Shown here one piece after another: positions 11,662-23,334 of a stretch of 64,000 bases of DNA. The position numbers and the translations under genes are program-made. Below the pieces are notes generated by a model that was given only the letters and a program-made list of their open reading frames with translations, ran no database searches and was not told where the DNA came from. The stretch is from Craterostigma plantagineum (taxonomy: Eukaryota > Streptophyta > Magnoliopsida > Lamiales > Linderniaceae). The stretch covers positions 7,073,501 through 7,137,500 of the forward strand of contig JAPQWV010000005.1 in the NCBI GenBank assembly GCA_027422505.1. The letters are read 5' to 3'. Numbering within the stretch: the first letter of the stretch is position 1; the number at the start of each line of letters is the position of its first letter.

Positions 11662-11925
11662 TTCGAATTGTTTAATTTAATTTTTTCCACAAGGCATACA
11701 AAAAAGAAGGGTTGACATTAAGCAAACAAAGCTACATGTGCCATCATTAATCATTCTGTCAAAACGCGTTTCTACTCCTATATATGATATAGTTTATCAT
11801 TGCATCTAATATTATTGGAATATGATATGACTATCCTGTAAAAGAGAAACAGCAAAATCTTTGGTAAAAAGAGTTTTCCTTCCACCGCACAGTGGCTGGG
11901 AAATTTTTCTTTCAATACTTCCACC

Positions 11926-12560
11926 AATTTACAGTTATCCCTCTGCTAAGTTATCCCCCACTAAGTTATATCCTCTGCTAAGTTATGAAATTTTGGCGGA
12001 ACGAACCTCGTTCTATGGTGACTAAGTTATAAGTTATAAGTTATCAAAGCTCGAAATTTATAACTTTGCGGAGGTAAAATTGTTATGAAAATCTCTTTGA
12101 ATCTGACATTTCATAACTTTGTAGAGGAAAATTAGGCACGCATCTAGCTATCTAGAGTGGCTTGGTGCTTGTTCTGGTGGCGTAGGTCAGTCTGCAGGGA
12201 GTGGAGGCAGCAACGTACGATCTGGTCTTTCCCGTCAGTGAGGTCTAGCATAAAGAGGAGAACAACAATGCTATGAAGCTTCTCGTCTTTAGAAAAGGTA
12301 ACGACCTCCAGCTCCTCCTCAGAAGTTTCGGCAGCGGACTCTTCCTCCGCTTTCATCAACGCAATGACATCATCATCCGTCAGCTCAACGTGAGCAACCT
12401 TCTGCCCTGCCGCTTCCTCCACAGCGTTGTTGTACGATGCACCGTCATTAAAAAGTCATGTGTGCTGGTCCCCCCACTAAGTTATAACCTCTGCTAAGTT
12501 ATAGTCTGCCGCCTCCACCGACAAGATAACTTAGCAGAGGGACGACTGTAATTGACTCCA
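11926..12560. mobile_element. TIR element carrying an internal gene fragment (Pack-type)
   Basis: The left end and the reversed right end match over about 30 bases around TCCCTCTGCTAAGTTATC. CTAAGTTAT motifs recur as direct subterminal copies on both sides. Possible flanking duplications (AATACTT and AATATTT) are imperfect, so the superfamily is open (Mutator or hAT). The GC-rich core differs in composition from the ends and holds an open frame on the minus strand, as in elements that have captured a gene piece. Confidence 0.6.
12144..12422 (-). CDS. Acidic 92-aa frame inside the TIR element, probable captured fragment
   Basis: The frame begins MEEAAGQKVAHVELTDDD. It is acidic for the first 50 residues (many Glu and Asp) and then has a hydrophobic LHSIVVLLFMLDL segment. 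I do not recognise the family. Its GC-rich codon use contrasts with the AT-rich transposon ends around it. It has no visible intron or promoter. It may be an untranslated host fragment carried by the element. Confidence 0.3.
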   Translation of the reverse strand: MEEAAGQKVAHVELTDDDVIALMKAEEESAAETSEEELEVVTFSKDEKLHSIVVLLFMLDLTDGKDQIVRCCLHSLQTDLRHQNKHQATLDS

Positions 12561-14935
12561 ATATTTGACCTTTAATTACTAATTTTCCACTACAATTAGC
12601 GCAATGCTTCACTACAAATCGATTAGCTGTTTAGCATATTTAACAATAATTCAGCATATGATTATTTTACACTTCCCACCTTCTGTCTAAGATACAATAT
12701 ACTTCAAATTTTCTTCTTCGTCTGCATATTTAACAATGTATTGAAACTTCACTAAAAAAATCAAAATAAAGAGACATTTCCTTCATGTATTGGTATTATA
12801 AGTTATTTGTGAAACAAATAGTTCTTACCATCCAATATGTATCCGTAGGCTATGATCGCTCTAAGGTATAACATTATCGGATTGTTTAATGTGGAACTAA
12901 AACGAGTTTCGATTCTAAATATGTTGAGATTATATGTGTGAGCTGTCATCGTAAAATAAAACTTGTTAAGCACAGTTAAATTAACAAGAATCAACTTCAC
13001 CTATCACAAATTGATTTTACGATGAAGTCTTCAATTTCTAATATAATACGTTAAAATGAGATCGACCCAAAAAAAGAAGCCTTATAGACTTATGTAGCAT
13101 TTATAATATTTTACACAAAAAATGTTTCACGACTTCAAACCCTACTCATCATATTGCTTGAAGACTCGTGTACCGTTAACCAATTTAAGGTTAAGCATGG
13201 GAGCAAACAACTTTCTTTTGTTGAATTAGCATGGGAAAAAAAATAATTTGTGTGTGCCTTTTTATTTTTCTTGCACTTTAAGTCCAGTACAGTTAATTCC
13301 GTTATGTCATAATTAACGAGCATAATGTTTTCCTCTTTCATATGAAATGATTAGACAAATGCAAATGGGAGGTAAAAAGTATATTCTAAGTAGGGTATTT
13401 TTAGTTAGATATAAATCCCAAAATTCATACATGGATTATCATTGATTGTCCCTAAAGATAGGTTAAGTGGCCGAGCACATAATATTTGTACATTTATGTT
13501 TATGAATTTCTATTTTTCACTTTGTCATCGATTTTCGTTATTTGTATGCACTTGAGACTGTACATAAGAGGGTCAAAAGAATTATAGTTAAACATCTATA
13601 AATTAATACTCTATAATTAATGAACTCTCTAAAATAATAAGATCTTCTGGTCCCGATCTGGGCATTTGTAAAAAATTATCAAATTCGATAATCTGTAAAC
13701 TCCCTTTATAATAATTAGGTCTCATTAAATTCTAATTAATAATTCATAAATATTATAAATATTATGAATTTAATAAAATATTACAATTATAAAATATTCA
13801 TGATCTTCGCTACGACCACCATGTCACATATTTAAAATATCATTACAAAATGATGAATACTAATGTTGATAAATTATCATACAGAATTTAATTGTATGTA
13901 ATATCAAGATAGAGACTCACTCACATTCTCATTTAATTCATTTTGACATTGGCATGCACTAAGAGATACTTGAATTTAAAAAGTTTATCTTTTAATTAAT
14001 AGATATTTCTATCGATATATTAATATCTCTCTAAATTAATAAATTTTAATTGTCTCACTGTTATTAATTTAGAGAGGTACTGTAGTATATCACCTGATAT
14101 GAAAAAAATTATAATGAGTGATTAGAACACCTACATTTGGATTAGGTAGCATGTAATGACTTGCATAATTGATCATTAACTGACGTAACCGATAATACAA
14201 CCGTAGGTCCGTATATGAAATATCAATTGAAATAAATAAATAAACTAATGGAAATTGAAAATCATTATATTATATGGACCCCAAACCCTAACGCGTGGTG
14301 GAGCAGTTCCTTTTGACAAAGGGCTATTGGTCCAAATTATACAATATGTTTTTAACTTTTTTATTTCGATATTTAGTTTATATTTATTATTTTTCTTCCA
14401 ATGTTCACTTTGTCGTATGAAAGGTATTCAAAAGGACCCTACCATTTTACCTCCTTCATATGTTATCTTTCTAATTATGCTTTAATGGATTAATTATAGT
14501 TAAATTCATTTTTAAACTAAATATCCTAAAATTGTGACTCTTTTAATTAGGTACTCGTTCCAACCTCAGTATAAGAGACTGATAAGTTAATTAAGCCTTA
14601 TTATTATTATTATTATTTAACGTAGCTAAAAAGATTTTGGTTGTTAAGATAATCATTTTTTGATAGTGTTTGATGACGCGTGCATTTTTGTATGTATGTG
14701 TAGTATTTCGCTTGATTTAAATGAAAAGCTACGAACTATTAATTATACATCTCCGCATGATTCAATATTTCATGTAGCGTGCATGAGAGATTTGAAATGT
14801 GCAATATTTCAAATCCCACATTTTTTTTTTCTCATGTTCATATGCATGTATACCTTATAAAATTCTTGAAATAATTATTCTATTAAAATTTAATTTTAAA
14901 TGCAGCAAAACTGTTATTAATCGTGCATAACCTAG
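12561..14935. other. AT-rich intergenic DNA, no gene recognised
   Basis: This is strongly AT-rich with homopolymers and a TTA tract near 14600. No frame shows a conserved motif. I could not fix any element boundary by a duplication here. Confidence 0.5.
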
Positions 14936-15426
14936 TGTTAGGATCGTAGACCGGGTGTTAGAGGGGAGGGGGGGGGGGGGGGAATAACACCGGTCACCAT
15001 TTTTTGCTCATTAGTGGGTTTCACATCCGGTTAGAGAATGAAACCGGTTTCCAATCTTCAATCAAGGCCAAGTGCGGAATATATTAGGCTTGATTATGAA
15101 CTATGTGAGGCGGTTTGTGTATGTGGGGTAACTTTATCCGGTTTTGGTGAATGGAGGTGGTTGAGGCATTTTGTCGAACACTTTGAGTGTGGGTGTTTGG
15201 GGTATGTGTGGTTTCGGTTTGTAGAAGTGGAGACACGATATTTGTTATGGAAGTTCGGAGTTAACTCTCCTACGTCTCCCCTTCTTCCTCGCGAGGAAGG
15301 TTCACTAGATTTTCAGTTATACACTCACAGTACAACCTACCCGCTGACCTCAGCTTAATCTACTGAATCACATAGACAGCTTTTTACAGTCCATCTCTTC
15401 CAAGAGCTTTTTAAAGTCCCTTGGGA

Positions 15427-15666
15427 ACTTACGGCACCCCGCAAGGTCAACCGTAAACGTTGTAGGCCGCAACCTCACAACCACTTTGATATTTTACGTC
15501 TCTTAGCTAAGACGGCACCATTCTTTCTTGTCTCGGTGCGAAGACTACTTACGGCACCCCGCAAGGTCAACCGTAAACGTTGTAGGCCGCAACCTCACAA
15601 CCACTTTGATATTTTACGTCTCTTAGCTAAGACGGCACCATTCTTTCTTGTCTCGGTGCGAAGACT
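15427..15666. repeat. Perfect 120-bp tandem duplication in the solo LTR
   Basis: Bases 15427-15546 and 15547-15666 are identical. Each copy contains one GTCAA (reverse W-box core). The lack of any mismatch marks a recent duplication or gene conversion. Confidence 0.95.
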
Positions 15667-15984
15667 ACATACACTTGTTTTTATAGTTTATGTGCTAAGA
15701 CTCTCACTCAACTAATCTACTTAAGCTCAACTCTCTAATGTGTGAGTGAGGTGTGTGGGTTTGAACGTTGTAGCACTCTCTTTTGTAACCTACACACTTG
15801 GAAGAACTCTCTTGATTTTCTTCTTTTCTCTATGCTCTTGTTCTTCTCTATTGGATCTCTCTTTTGATGTGTATGTGGTTTGCTCTAGGATCCTTAGCTT
15901 GTTTCTGCCCGTCACTGTTATTTTTATGTCTTCCCACTTTGAAATAGCCGTTAGACTCAATAATATACCCGTTGTGAGCCTTTG

Positions 15985-16290
15985 GGAGCCTTTGTTGACT
16001 TTGGTCAATGCTGTCAGATTTATCTGTCTGTACCTCTGTTGCTGCAGTAAAGAGCTGTACATCAGTCAACAGTTGACCAGTCAATCCAGTCATTGACCGG
16101 ACCAGTCACTGACCGAAACCGACCAGTCAGTCTAAAACCGGACCAGTCCAGACCAAAACCGACCAGTCAGTCTGAAACCGGATCAATCCAGACCGATATC
16201 GGACCAGTCCAGTCCAGTCTGACCAACCGAAACCGGGTTGACCGACAGTTGACCGCGTTGACTAGTATTGACCGGCAGTTGACCGACCCG
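15985..16290. promoter_or_regulatory. W-box (TTGAC) cluster with GACCAGTC repeats in the solo LTR
   Basis: About a dozen TTGAC or GTCAA cores occur in 300 bp, mixed with GACCAGTC and ACCGACC units. TTGAC[C/T] is the core site of WRKY factors, so the LTR may act as a stress- or pathogen-responsive promoter. Binding itself is inference. Confidence 0.5.
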
Positions 16291-16511
16291 GTTTTTCGCC
16301 CTGAGCTCATATTTGATATCTGTTTTTCGAACCGAGCTCATCTGCACACTCAGTAAATATGTTAGTAATACAATTACTAAGTTTTGTGTTCATCAAACCG
16401 GATTGCTTAGATATTTAAATCCAACACCTAGTTATGTAATGGAATATATCGCACAATATAGAAGTCAATCTATAGAACAATAAGGTCGTCACCTTTACTT
16501 AATTTTTCATA

Positions 16512-16752
16512 CTACCTCCGTGCCAAACGATTTGGGCATTTGGGGTTTTACACGGGTTTTAAGAAATTGAATATTTTAATAATATAGTACAATCAAAAGG
16601 TAAAAAAGTGTATGTTTTGACACGTCTTTTGAGAATATTTAATATTATTATATTGATTGTTTGTGATAGTTTTTTATTAAATAAGGAAATGTCCAAAAGA
16701 AGTGGGACGCCCGATATAGTAAAATGTATAAAATGGTTTGGGACGGAGGGGG
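16512..16752. mobile_element. Stowaway-like MITE, TA duplication
   Basis: The left end reads CTACCTCCGTGCCAAACGAT and the reversed right end reads CCCCCTCCGTCCCAAACCAT, the typical Tc1/mariner Stowaway ends. It is flanked by TA (16510-16511 and 16753-16754), is about 240 bp long and has no coding capacity. It lies about 650 bp upstream of the DUF1635 gene. Confidence 0.85.
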
Positions 16753-17192
16753 TATGATAAAAATGTGATTTATTATCTACCTACGATGTGACTGAAAAGC
16801 CGTTTAGATACTTGTTTTGAAGTCATCAATTTTGATCAAATAGATTGTATATTTATATTGGGGTATCAAACCCTCGACTAAAAAAAAAAGTGTAGCATGC
16901 ATTATACGGTTACTCTAGTACTTCATTTATTGCTAATGAAACCACTCCCGAACTTATATGTTGCTGCTTTTAATAGGACTAAAAGAATGTCATGTTCGGA
17001 TAATATTTGTATTTATTTTGACAAAGTCGTCGCTCTTCCCTAATAAAAAAGGAAGGCAAGAAAGTAATGAGAATGATAAGAATATAGAATCGTCTTAAAA
17101 CTTTAATACATATTCACATTCTTTCTTCGCACTAGTGATCTCATTACATTATATGAGTAAAAGGTATACTTCGTGTACTATGAATCCAACTA

Positions 17193-17203
17193 CTATATAT
17201 AAA
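17193..17203 (+). promoter_or_regulatory. TATA box of the DUF1635 gene
   Basis: TATATATAAAA lies about 210 bp before the start codon at 17406, in AT-rich promoter DNA followed by a CT-rich leader. Confidence 0.5.
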
Positions 17204-17405
17204 ACTAACCAACCACTAATCAACTAAGCAAAAGCACACAGGACATTCTTGCTTTTGGCATCTTCTATTTCTCTCTAACCATTTGTCCCATCTCTCTATA
17301 CACTTAAAAAAAAAAACCCCACAAAAGCTTATAGACTAAACTCATTACAACAACATTCCCACATTTTACTTTATGTTGCAACACTCACTAAAAACACTAC
17401 TTGAA

Positions 17406-18216
17406 ATGGAAGAACAAAGCACTCCTCTTAGCAGCTGGGCTCACTACTACTATCAAGAAGAGGTAATAAATATAAAATTTTGCTTCTTACAAGTGTGATG
17501 TGTGTAAGAATCTTAATAATGTTGTAGTGTTTTGTTCTTTTTTGTGAATATTAATTTAGGCCGTTGATGAAGTAAAGCATTGTTCCCTCTTATACTCAAC
17601 TTGGGAGCTCGAAGCAGCTTTGCTCTCAGCCCACGAAGAAATCTCTAGAAAGGAAGAAGAAATCATTCAATTAAAAGACTTGCTAGCTAAAGTCGTCGAC
17701 GAGAGGGACGAATTTAAGTCCAAATGCCACGCGCTCGCAATGGAGAACAGACGACTGGTCGTCGAGGCTGTTCAGATCGCACCGCCGGCCAGCGACGCCG
17801 CAACCTCCGCCGACGAAGGGAACGCTGTCCACTCCTCGCCGCGCGGCGACGAATCTGCAGATTCCGGCTCCACCGTTCTGTGCTGCAATAATAAGAAGCC
17901 GTTGCCTGAGAATGGGAAGTTCTTGCAGGCGGTGATCGACGCCGGCCCTCTTCTACAGACGCTCCTCCTCGCCGGACCTCTGCCGCGGTGGCAGCACCCG
18001 CCGCCGCAGCTCAGCTCGTCGGAGATTCCGCCGGTGGTCGGAATCCCATCGTTCCAATCGTCATCGTCGCCGGGAACCAACACTCCTAGCAGCGCCGGCG
18101 TTAAGAGAGCCCACGCGGCGGCGAACGGCGCTGAAATTTCAGTCTCTCCCAATAAGCTTCAAAAGGATGTTCACCGCCACCGCCAACAATCGTCATCATT
18201 GACTCAACTTAGCTGA
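17406..18216 (+). CDS. DUF1635 family protein, 237 aa
   Basis: There are two exons: 17406-17462 and 17560-18216 (GT-AG intron, in-phase join). The N-terminal part has W-E-L-E-A-A and a long charged helix with AHEEISRKEEEIIQLKDLL and ERDEFKSKCHALAMENR, typical of the DUF1635 coiled coil. The middle has LPENGKFLQAVIDAGPLLQ followed by TLLLAGPLPRWQHPPP, a plant-specific conserved block. The tail is rich in Ser, Pro and His. The biochemical role of this plant family is not established. The single short first exon (MEEQSTPLSSWAHYYYQEE) is usual for the family. The second exon is much more GC-rich than the flanks. Confidence 0.85.
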
Positions 18217-18221
18217 TTAGC

Positions 18222-18224
<3 letters not shown>

Positions 18225-18270
<46 letters not shown>
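18225..18270. repeat. (GA)23 microsatellite in the 3' UTR of the DUF1635 gene
   Basis: An uninterrupted GA run starts 9 bases after the stop codon. A second shorter GA run lies at about 18450-18471. Both are probably transcribed. Confidence 0.9.
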
Positions 18271-18273
<3 letters not shown>

Positions 18274-19394
18274 TTTTCATGGTGGCTTTAGATGTAATGA
18301 TTCTTGGATTAAGATCATTATTGCCACTTTGGCCCACAAAGCGTTATCATGAAAACGGATGGTTTTTTATGTTATTATTGCAGTTTATATGTTGTGTGTG
18401 TACATTGTTGGTTTGTCTTAGAAATTAAGGAATCTTTACTAATTTTAGGAGAGAGAGAGAGAGAGAGAGAGTTATGATTTGGCTTTTAGCCTCTTAGGAT
18501 TCCAAAGTCGTGGAGAATCGAGCATGGATTTGTTGTCTGTGGATTTTCTTTTCCAAATTATTATTAGTCACTATGTTGTAGACAAAGCAAATCATCATTT
18601 GGGAAGATGATTTTTGTATTTGGAGGATAATATATATGTATATTTCCTCTTCAATTGGATTATTTCTTTTTCTTGTGCCATTTTATTTCCTTCTGCTGCG
18701 TTTAGTTCGTTGGATTACATGGGATAAAAGCCCATTTATCATCCCTAATATTGTTCAGTAGCTAAATAAGAAAACAGATAATGAGCTGGCCCGCGTTTAT
18801 AATCCAACGTATGCCATATAGTTTATCCTACAGGCCCACGTGAGATAATTAGTCCATACCCACTACAATTTGATGAATTGTCTAAATTACCCCTTGCCCC
18901 TATCGCGTGGTAATTCCCCCATTACAGCGCGGGACTTCATTTTCGCCATCAAAGAAGCGCGGTAATCCTCTGAGAAGCAGCAAGCATCAGGTATTCATGC
19001 TTTCTTCCTCTACGTGATTGTTGATTGTAATTTTTACTTTTCGATAGCTAAGGCACATCCTAGACTGTAGCAGCATATCTTTGAGTGTGATTTGTCGTCT
19101 TTGATGATCTTTGACTTCTATTCTGCTCGTTCGAACACATCATAGGTACCTCGACTTTTATTATGTTTCACCGTGTGTATTTTCGTGTTTGATTATCTAC
19201 TCTATCTTCAACTTATATTTTGCTCATACCTTAGTGACTGTCGATTGGAAATTTATGCGAAATAGGATTTCAATTTATTCCAGACGATATAAGAGTTTAC
19301 ATATGCATTGCAATATCGTGCAGCTCCTTGATTATCAATTGCTTCAATCCTAATTGTTGTATTACACCACTTTAATGACCGTTTCAGACACAGC

Positions 19395-20762
19395 ATGGAT
19401 TATCACTTGAGAATGGAACTTAAAATGTTTGTAATTCTGCAAATATTTATTCAACAGAACATGCTAATATTGCTATTAGTTTCGACCTATTTAAGACGTC
19501 TACAGAATAGGAATGGTCGGAAGCGGAAACGCTTGCAAATAAAATACAGTTTGATTGATAAGATACCCAAACAGGTGGACAACCTTAATGAGTTAGTATC
19601 GATGTCCGACATAACATGCCATAATCATTTGAGGATGAATCGAAAAACTTTTGGCACTCTCGTATATCTTTTACAAAATGTCAGTGGTCTTCAGGACTCT
19701 AAGTTTATGACAGTGCGGGACAAAGTGGCCATGTTTTTTATTATTGTAGCGCATAACACTAAGAATCGCGTAGTGCAAAAAACCTTCAGAAAGTCGGGGG
19801 CGACTATTTCTAAATACTTTAATGAAGTTCTAAATGCGGTGTTGAAATTGCATCGTTTACTAATCGTGCCGCCCCAACCAATAACTGAAGACAACACAGA
19901 TTCTAGATGGAAGCATTTTAAGGTACTCTTTTGCTTATTTCATGCATCTATAATTACTTATCTTGGCTTGTAAATAATTTGTAACTCTATCGTAGGGTTG
20001 TCTCGGAGCAATAGATGGAACGCATGTCAACGTAGTAGTGCCCGAATGTGACAAACCAAAATATCGCAATCATAAAGGCGATGTGACGATTAATGTACTT
20101 GCTGCATGTATCCAAACATGATGTTCACTTATATGTTGTGTGGTTGGGAAGGATCTGCAGCAGACGCTAGAGTCTTACGGGATGCCATTTCTAGAAGAAA
20201 TGGTCTTAAGATCCCAAAAAGTAAAATTTATTTTTTATTAGATAAAATCGGTATCACTTATTTATGTAATCCATCCTTCTCAGGGAACTAATACTTGTGC
20301 GACGGTGGATATATGAATGCAGAAGGATTTTTCGCGCCGTTTCGGGGAGTAATATATCATTTAGATGACTTTGATCAGGGGAGAAACGCACCACAAAACC
20401 CAAAGGAGTACTTCAACTTGATTCACAGTCGAGCTAGAAATGTGATCGAGCGGTGCTTCGGCTTATTGAAGAAGCGTTGGGCGATACTACGCTCACCTTC
20501 GTATTTTCCTATTGTTACACACAACCGGATTGTAATGGCTTGTTGCATACCCCACAACTTTGTTCGTAAAGAGATGCCAATAGATCCTCTTGATGAAGAA
20601 GTTGGAATAATTATGGATGATAACATTGATATTACAAATGATGACATAGATGATGTAGAGAACATAAGTAATGTTGATGCTTCAGTGGAATGGGCCAATT
20701 GGAGGGACACATTAGCGACGACGGCTTTTAATGAGTGGAGAAATTGTGGCATGCGTAATTGA
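19395..20762 (+). pseudogene. PIF/Harbinger DDE transposase, two lesions
   Basis: Exon 1 is 19395-19922, then a 73-bp intron, then exon 2 from 19996. A third segment follows an intron of about 60 bp that ends near 20283. The DDE_Tnp_4 landmarks are visible: GCLGAIDGTH (first Asp), GWEGSAADARVLRDAI (second Asp), YLCDGGYMNAEGFFAPFRG, and RNVIERCFGLLKKRW (Glu). The C-terminal acidic tail ends FNEWRNCGMRN. Two defects exist: a 1-base deletion near 20110 that turns NVLAAC-(D)PNMMF out of frame, and a TAA at 20289-20291 where the family has Tyr (GN-Y-YLCDGGY). The catalytic residues are still encoded, but no full protein can be made. Confidence 0.85.
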
Positions 20763-20978
20763 ACTGCTGTTTGTGTGGTTAATGTCTTACTGTTGTTGGC
20801 TAATATTGGCCATGATTGTACTTGAATTGCTGAACTATTTGACACTGTTGTTGCTCCATATTTTATGACTTCATATTTGCATATGCTTCTAGTTTGAAGG
20901 GTTATCTGCGTGCACACTAAATTGTTTTGTATATATGCCTCCTTTTTCACTTAATACAGGAGTTACTCTCAGGACATC

Positions 20979-21991
20979 ATGGAAGGTACATTAGATACGA
21001 ACTCTAGGGTACCTGCTCCAAACAAGGAGAAAAGCAACCGTCGTGGGTGGAATCAACAAGAAAAAATGGCACTAATTAACGCTATGAAAGAGATTGTTGC
21101 TAGCGGTTGGAGACAAGAGAACGGGTTTAAAGCGGGATATTTGAAGATCTTAGAAGCTCGTATGCTAAGTACATTTCCCGGGACGGACATACGTGCTACA
21201 CCCCATATCACTTCTCGGCTACAAACATGGAAAAAATGGTACCATAGTCTATCTACGTTGCTCAATTTGTCTGGAATTGGATGGAATGATTCAACGAAGA
21301 CAATTGATGTGTTCGAGGATCAGTGCTGGGACGAATACGTCAAGGTATGTACTACGACTCATTATTAACTTCATGCTAAATACATTTTACTTTAGTCGTG
21401 CTTCGTCTGTGTTTTACACAGAAGGATCCAAATGCTAAATCTATGCGCCATAAATCTTGGCCATACTATAACGACTGGATCGAGATATTCGGGAAGGATC
21501 GAGCTACGGGTGAACATACTGAGGATATTGAGGACATATTAAGGATTAGTGGTTTAAACCAAGTTGATTTGTCCATGCATTTAGAGGCTGACAATACTTC
21601 TACGAACAACGAGTTTGTCCAAGGTTCGGGGAACGAGGAGGGTGGTAGTGGCTCTAGCGGTGCATGAACCACCATGCGGCAGCGACGTGGTCGTAAAAGG
21701 AAGATGAATGATGCGGATACAAAGTTGACCCTGATTATTGGTAATTATTGTGCAGAAACGAGTGCGGCTCTCCAACGGTTCATCTCCATGGTCGAGGTAG
21801 AAAATGATATAATCCCTAAAAAGTATCATGTCTACGAACAGATCAACGAAATGGACGGATTGACTCCGGATAAAAAACTGATAATTTGCAAGTTCCTCGT
21901 CAACCATTCAGACGAACTTAGACTCTTATACGGTCTCCCGGCTGATATGAAGTATCGGCACGTAGTAAACACATTAGCCGGTCTAATGTGA
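20979..21991 (+). pseudogene. Myb/SANT-like accessory protein of Harbinger (ORF1), one premature stop
   Basis: Exon 1 is 20979-21344 and exon 2 starts at 21422 (GT-AG, phase 0). The N-terminal domain RRGWNQQEKMALINAMKEIV with WKKWYHSLSTLL and DEYVKKDPNAKSMRHKSWPY is the Myb/SANT-like fold of PIF/Harbinger ORF1 proteins, which bring the transposase to the element ends. A TGA at 21665-21667 interrupts the frame. The same frame then continues to 21991 with a basic RQRRGRKRKM patch and a helical C-terminal region, as in family members. The stop could be a C-to-T change in a CGA codon. Confidence 0.75.
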
Positions 21992-22439
21992 TATTTTAAT
22001 GTTTTGGTTGTTATTTTGGCATTCGAATATCATTGTCTCGACATACTTGATGGACGAGGTACTATGCAATTAATGTTCGTATTGGTTTTTTCTAATGTTT
22101 TGAAAATGGGGCTTCGCTAGTTTGTTTGGGTACTAAGTTTTTGTTGTAGTGATTCTGGTGTTCGTATTATGCGTTGGTATATGCTGTAAACTGAATCGAA
22201 GTATTTTGGTTGTAATTCAACTCGGTTGTTTTTGTTTACACTAATTCAAATGCGGAATTTTTATAAAATCACAGTTATGTTGGTATTTGGGTAAGCTATT
22301 TGCACGCTCAACAAATGTAGTCGATATTTCATAGGAAAATGAAGAAGCCGAAGGAAAATTTTTAATATTACAGACACATTGTCGATGCATAATACAAGCC
22401 CAAAATATAAAATACGACACCGTTAATAGTAAATCTCGC

Positions 22440-23326
22440 TAGGGGTGGGCATTCCGGGTCGGGTTTCGGGTACCCGACCCGACCCGATCGGGGGTGAAAA
22501 GTCGGGTTTAATCGGGTATCGGGTTTAAACCCGATACCCGATGTAATACTTCGGGTCAGGTTTCAAGTAGCAAAATGCTACCCGATCGGGTTTATCGGGT
22601 ACCCGACCCGATTTAAAAAATAATACACCAATGTTATTAAAATTTGGCCCTAAAGGAAAAAGTCCAGCCCAATAAACAAATAAAATAACAAAAAAACTAT
22701 TGTCCAACTCACAACCCACCACAGACAGCCTAGCCCCCCCACACACATGATCCACATCCCACCAGTCCAAAAAAAACACACCCGCACAGTCGCTATCCTC
22801 AGATACGTACGGGACCTCAGAGACGCACACACTCAGCTCACCTCAGATCTCTTGCGCCGTGCCGTCGCCCCGTCACGGTGCCCTCTTCCCTCGCCGTGCC
22901 TTTCACCGCCGTGTCCCTCAGCAATCCAAACCAAAGGTATGCTTTTTAAAGAACCCTAATTTATTTAATTTTGGGAATTCATGTTTTCTTTCGAATTTCT
23001 TCATACCTCAGCCTCAGATTTCTTCCCACCTTCGTAGTGGGTGTTGGGATTGTGTGTGGCGGATGTAATGTTCTTCTTGCTGTTCCTCTATGGTGATGAG
23101 CTCTTCGAGTTCGATGTCTTATTTAAGTTTTATTTATCTAAAAATACAACCAATGAATTTTTTTTAAATAAAGTAAAACCCGAACCCGACCCGAACCCGA
23201 TAATCGGGTTTCGGGTACCCGATTTTTGTCGGGTCGGTGCCAGGTTTCAAAACTGAAACCCGCACATGTCGAGTACCCGACCCGAAAAACCCAATACCCG
23301 AAAAACCCGACCCGATCCCACCCCTA
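22440..23326. mobile_element. Non-autonomous hAT-like element, 887 bp, TSD AATCTCGC
   Basis: The element begins TAGGGGTGGGCATTCC and ends GATCCCACCCCTA. It is flanked by perfect 8-bp duplications (22432-22439 and 23327-23334). The subterminal regions are dense in CGGGT/ACCCG pentamers on both strands, so the ends can pair over long stretches. The core has a GC-rich leader-like piece. It sits inside the 3' part of the minus-strand Myb/SANT gene of the Harbinger element. Confidence 0.9.
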
Positions 23327-23334
23327 AATCTCGC

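Larger units (their letters stand above)
14936..16426 (+). mobile_element. Solo LTR, 1491 bp, TSD CCTAG
   Basis: The segment starts TGTTAGGATC and ends ATCCAACA. It is flanked on both sides by CCTAG (14931-14935 and 16427-16431), a perfect 5-bp TSD. There is no internal domain, so this is a solo LTR left by recombination between two LTRs. It contains a 15-base G run (14968-14982), a perfect 120-bp tandem duplication and a dense cluster of TTGAC motifs. The superfamily is not clear from the LTR alone. Confidence 0.9.

Noticed and set aside
17772..18152. A 126-codon minus-strand frame
   Set aside because: It is the GC-rich shadow of the DUF1635 coding exon.
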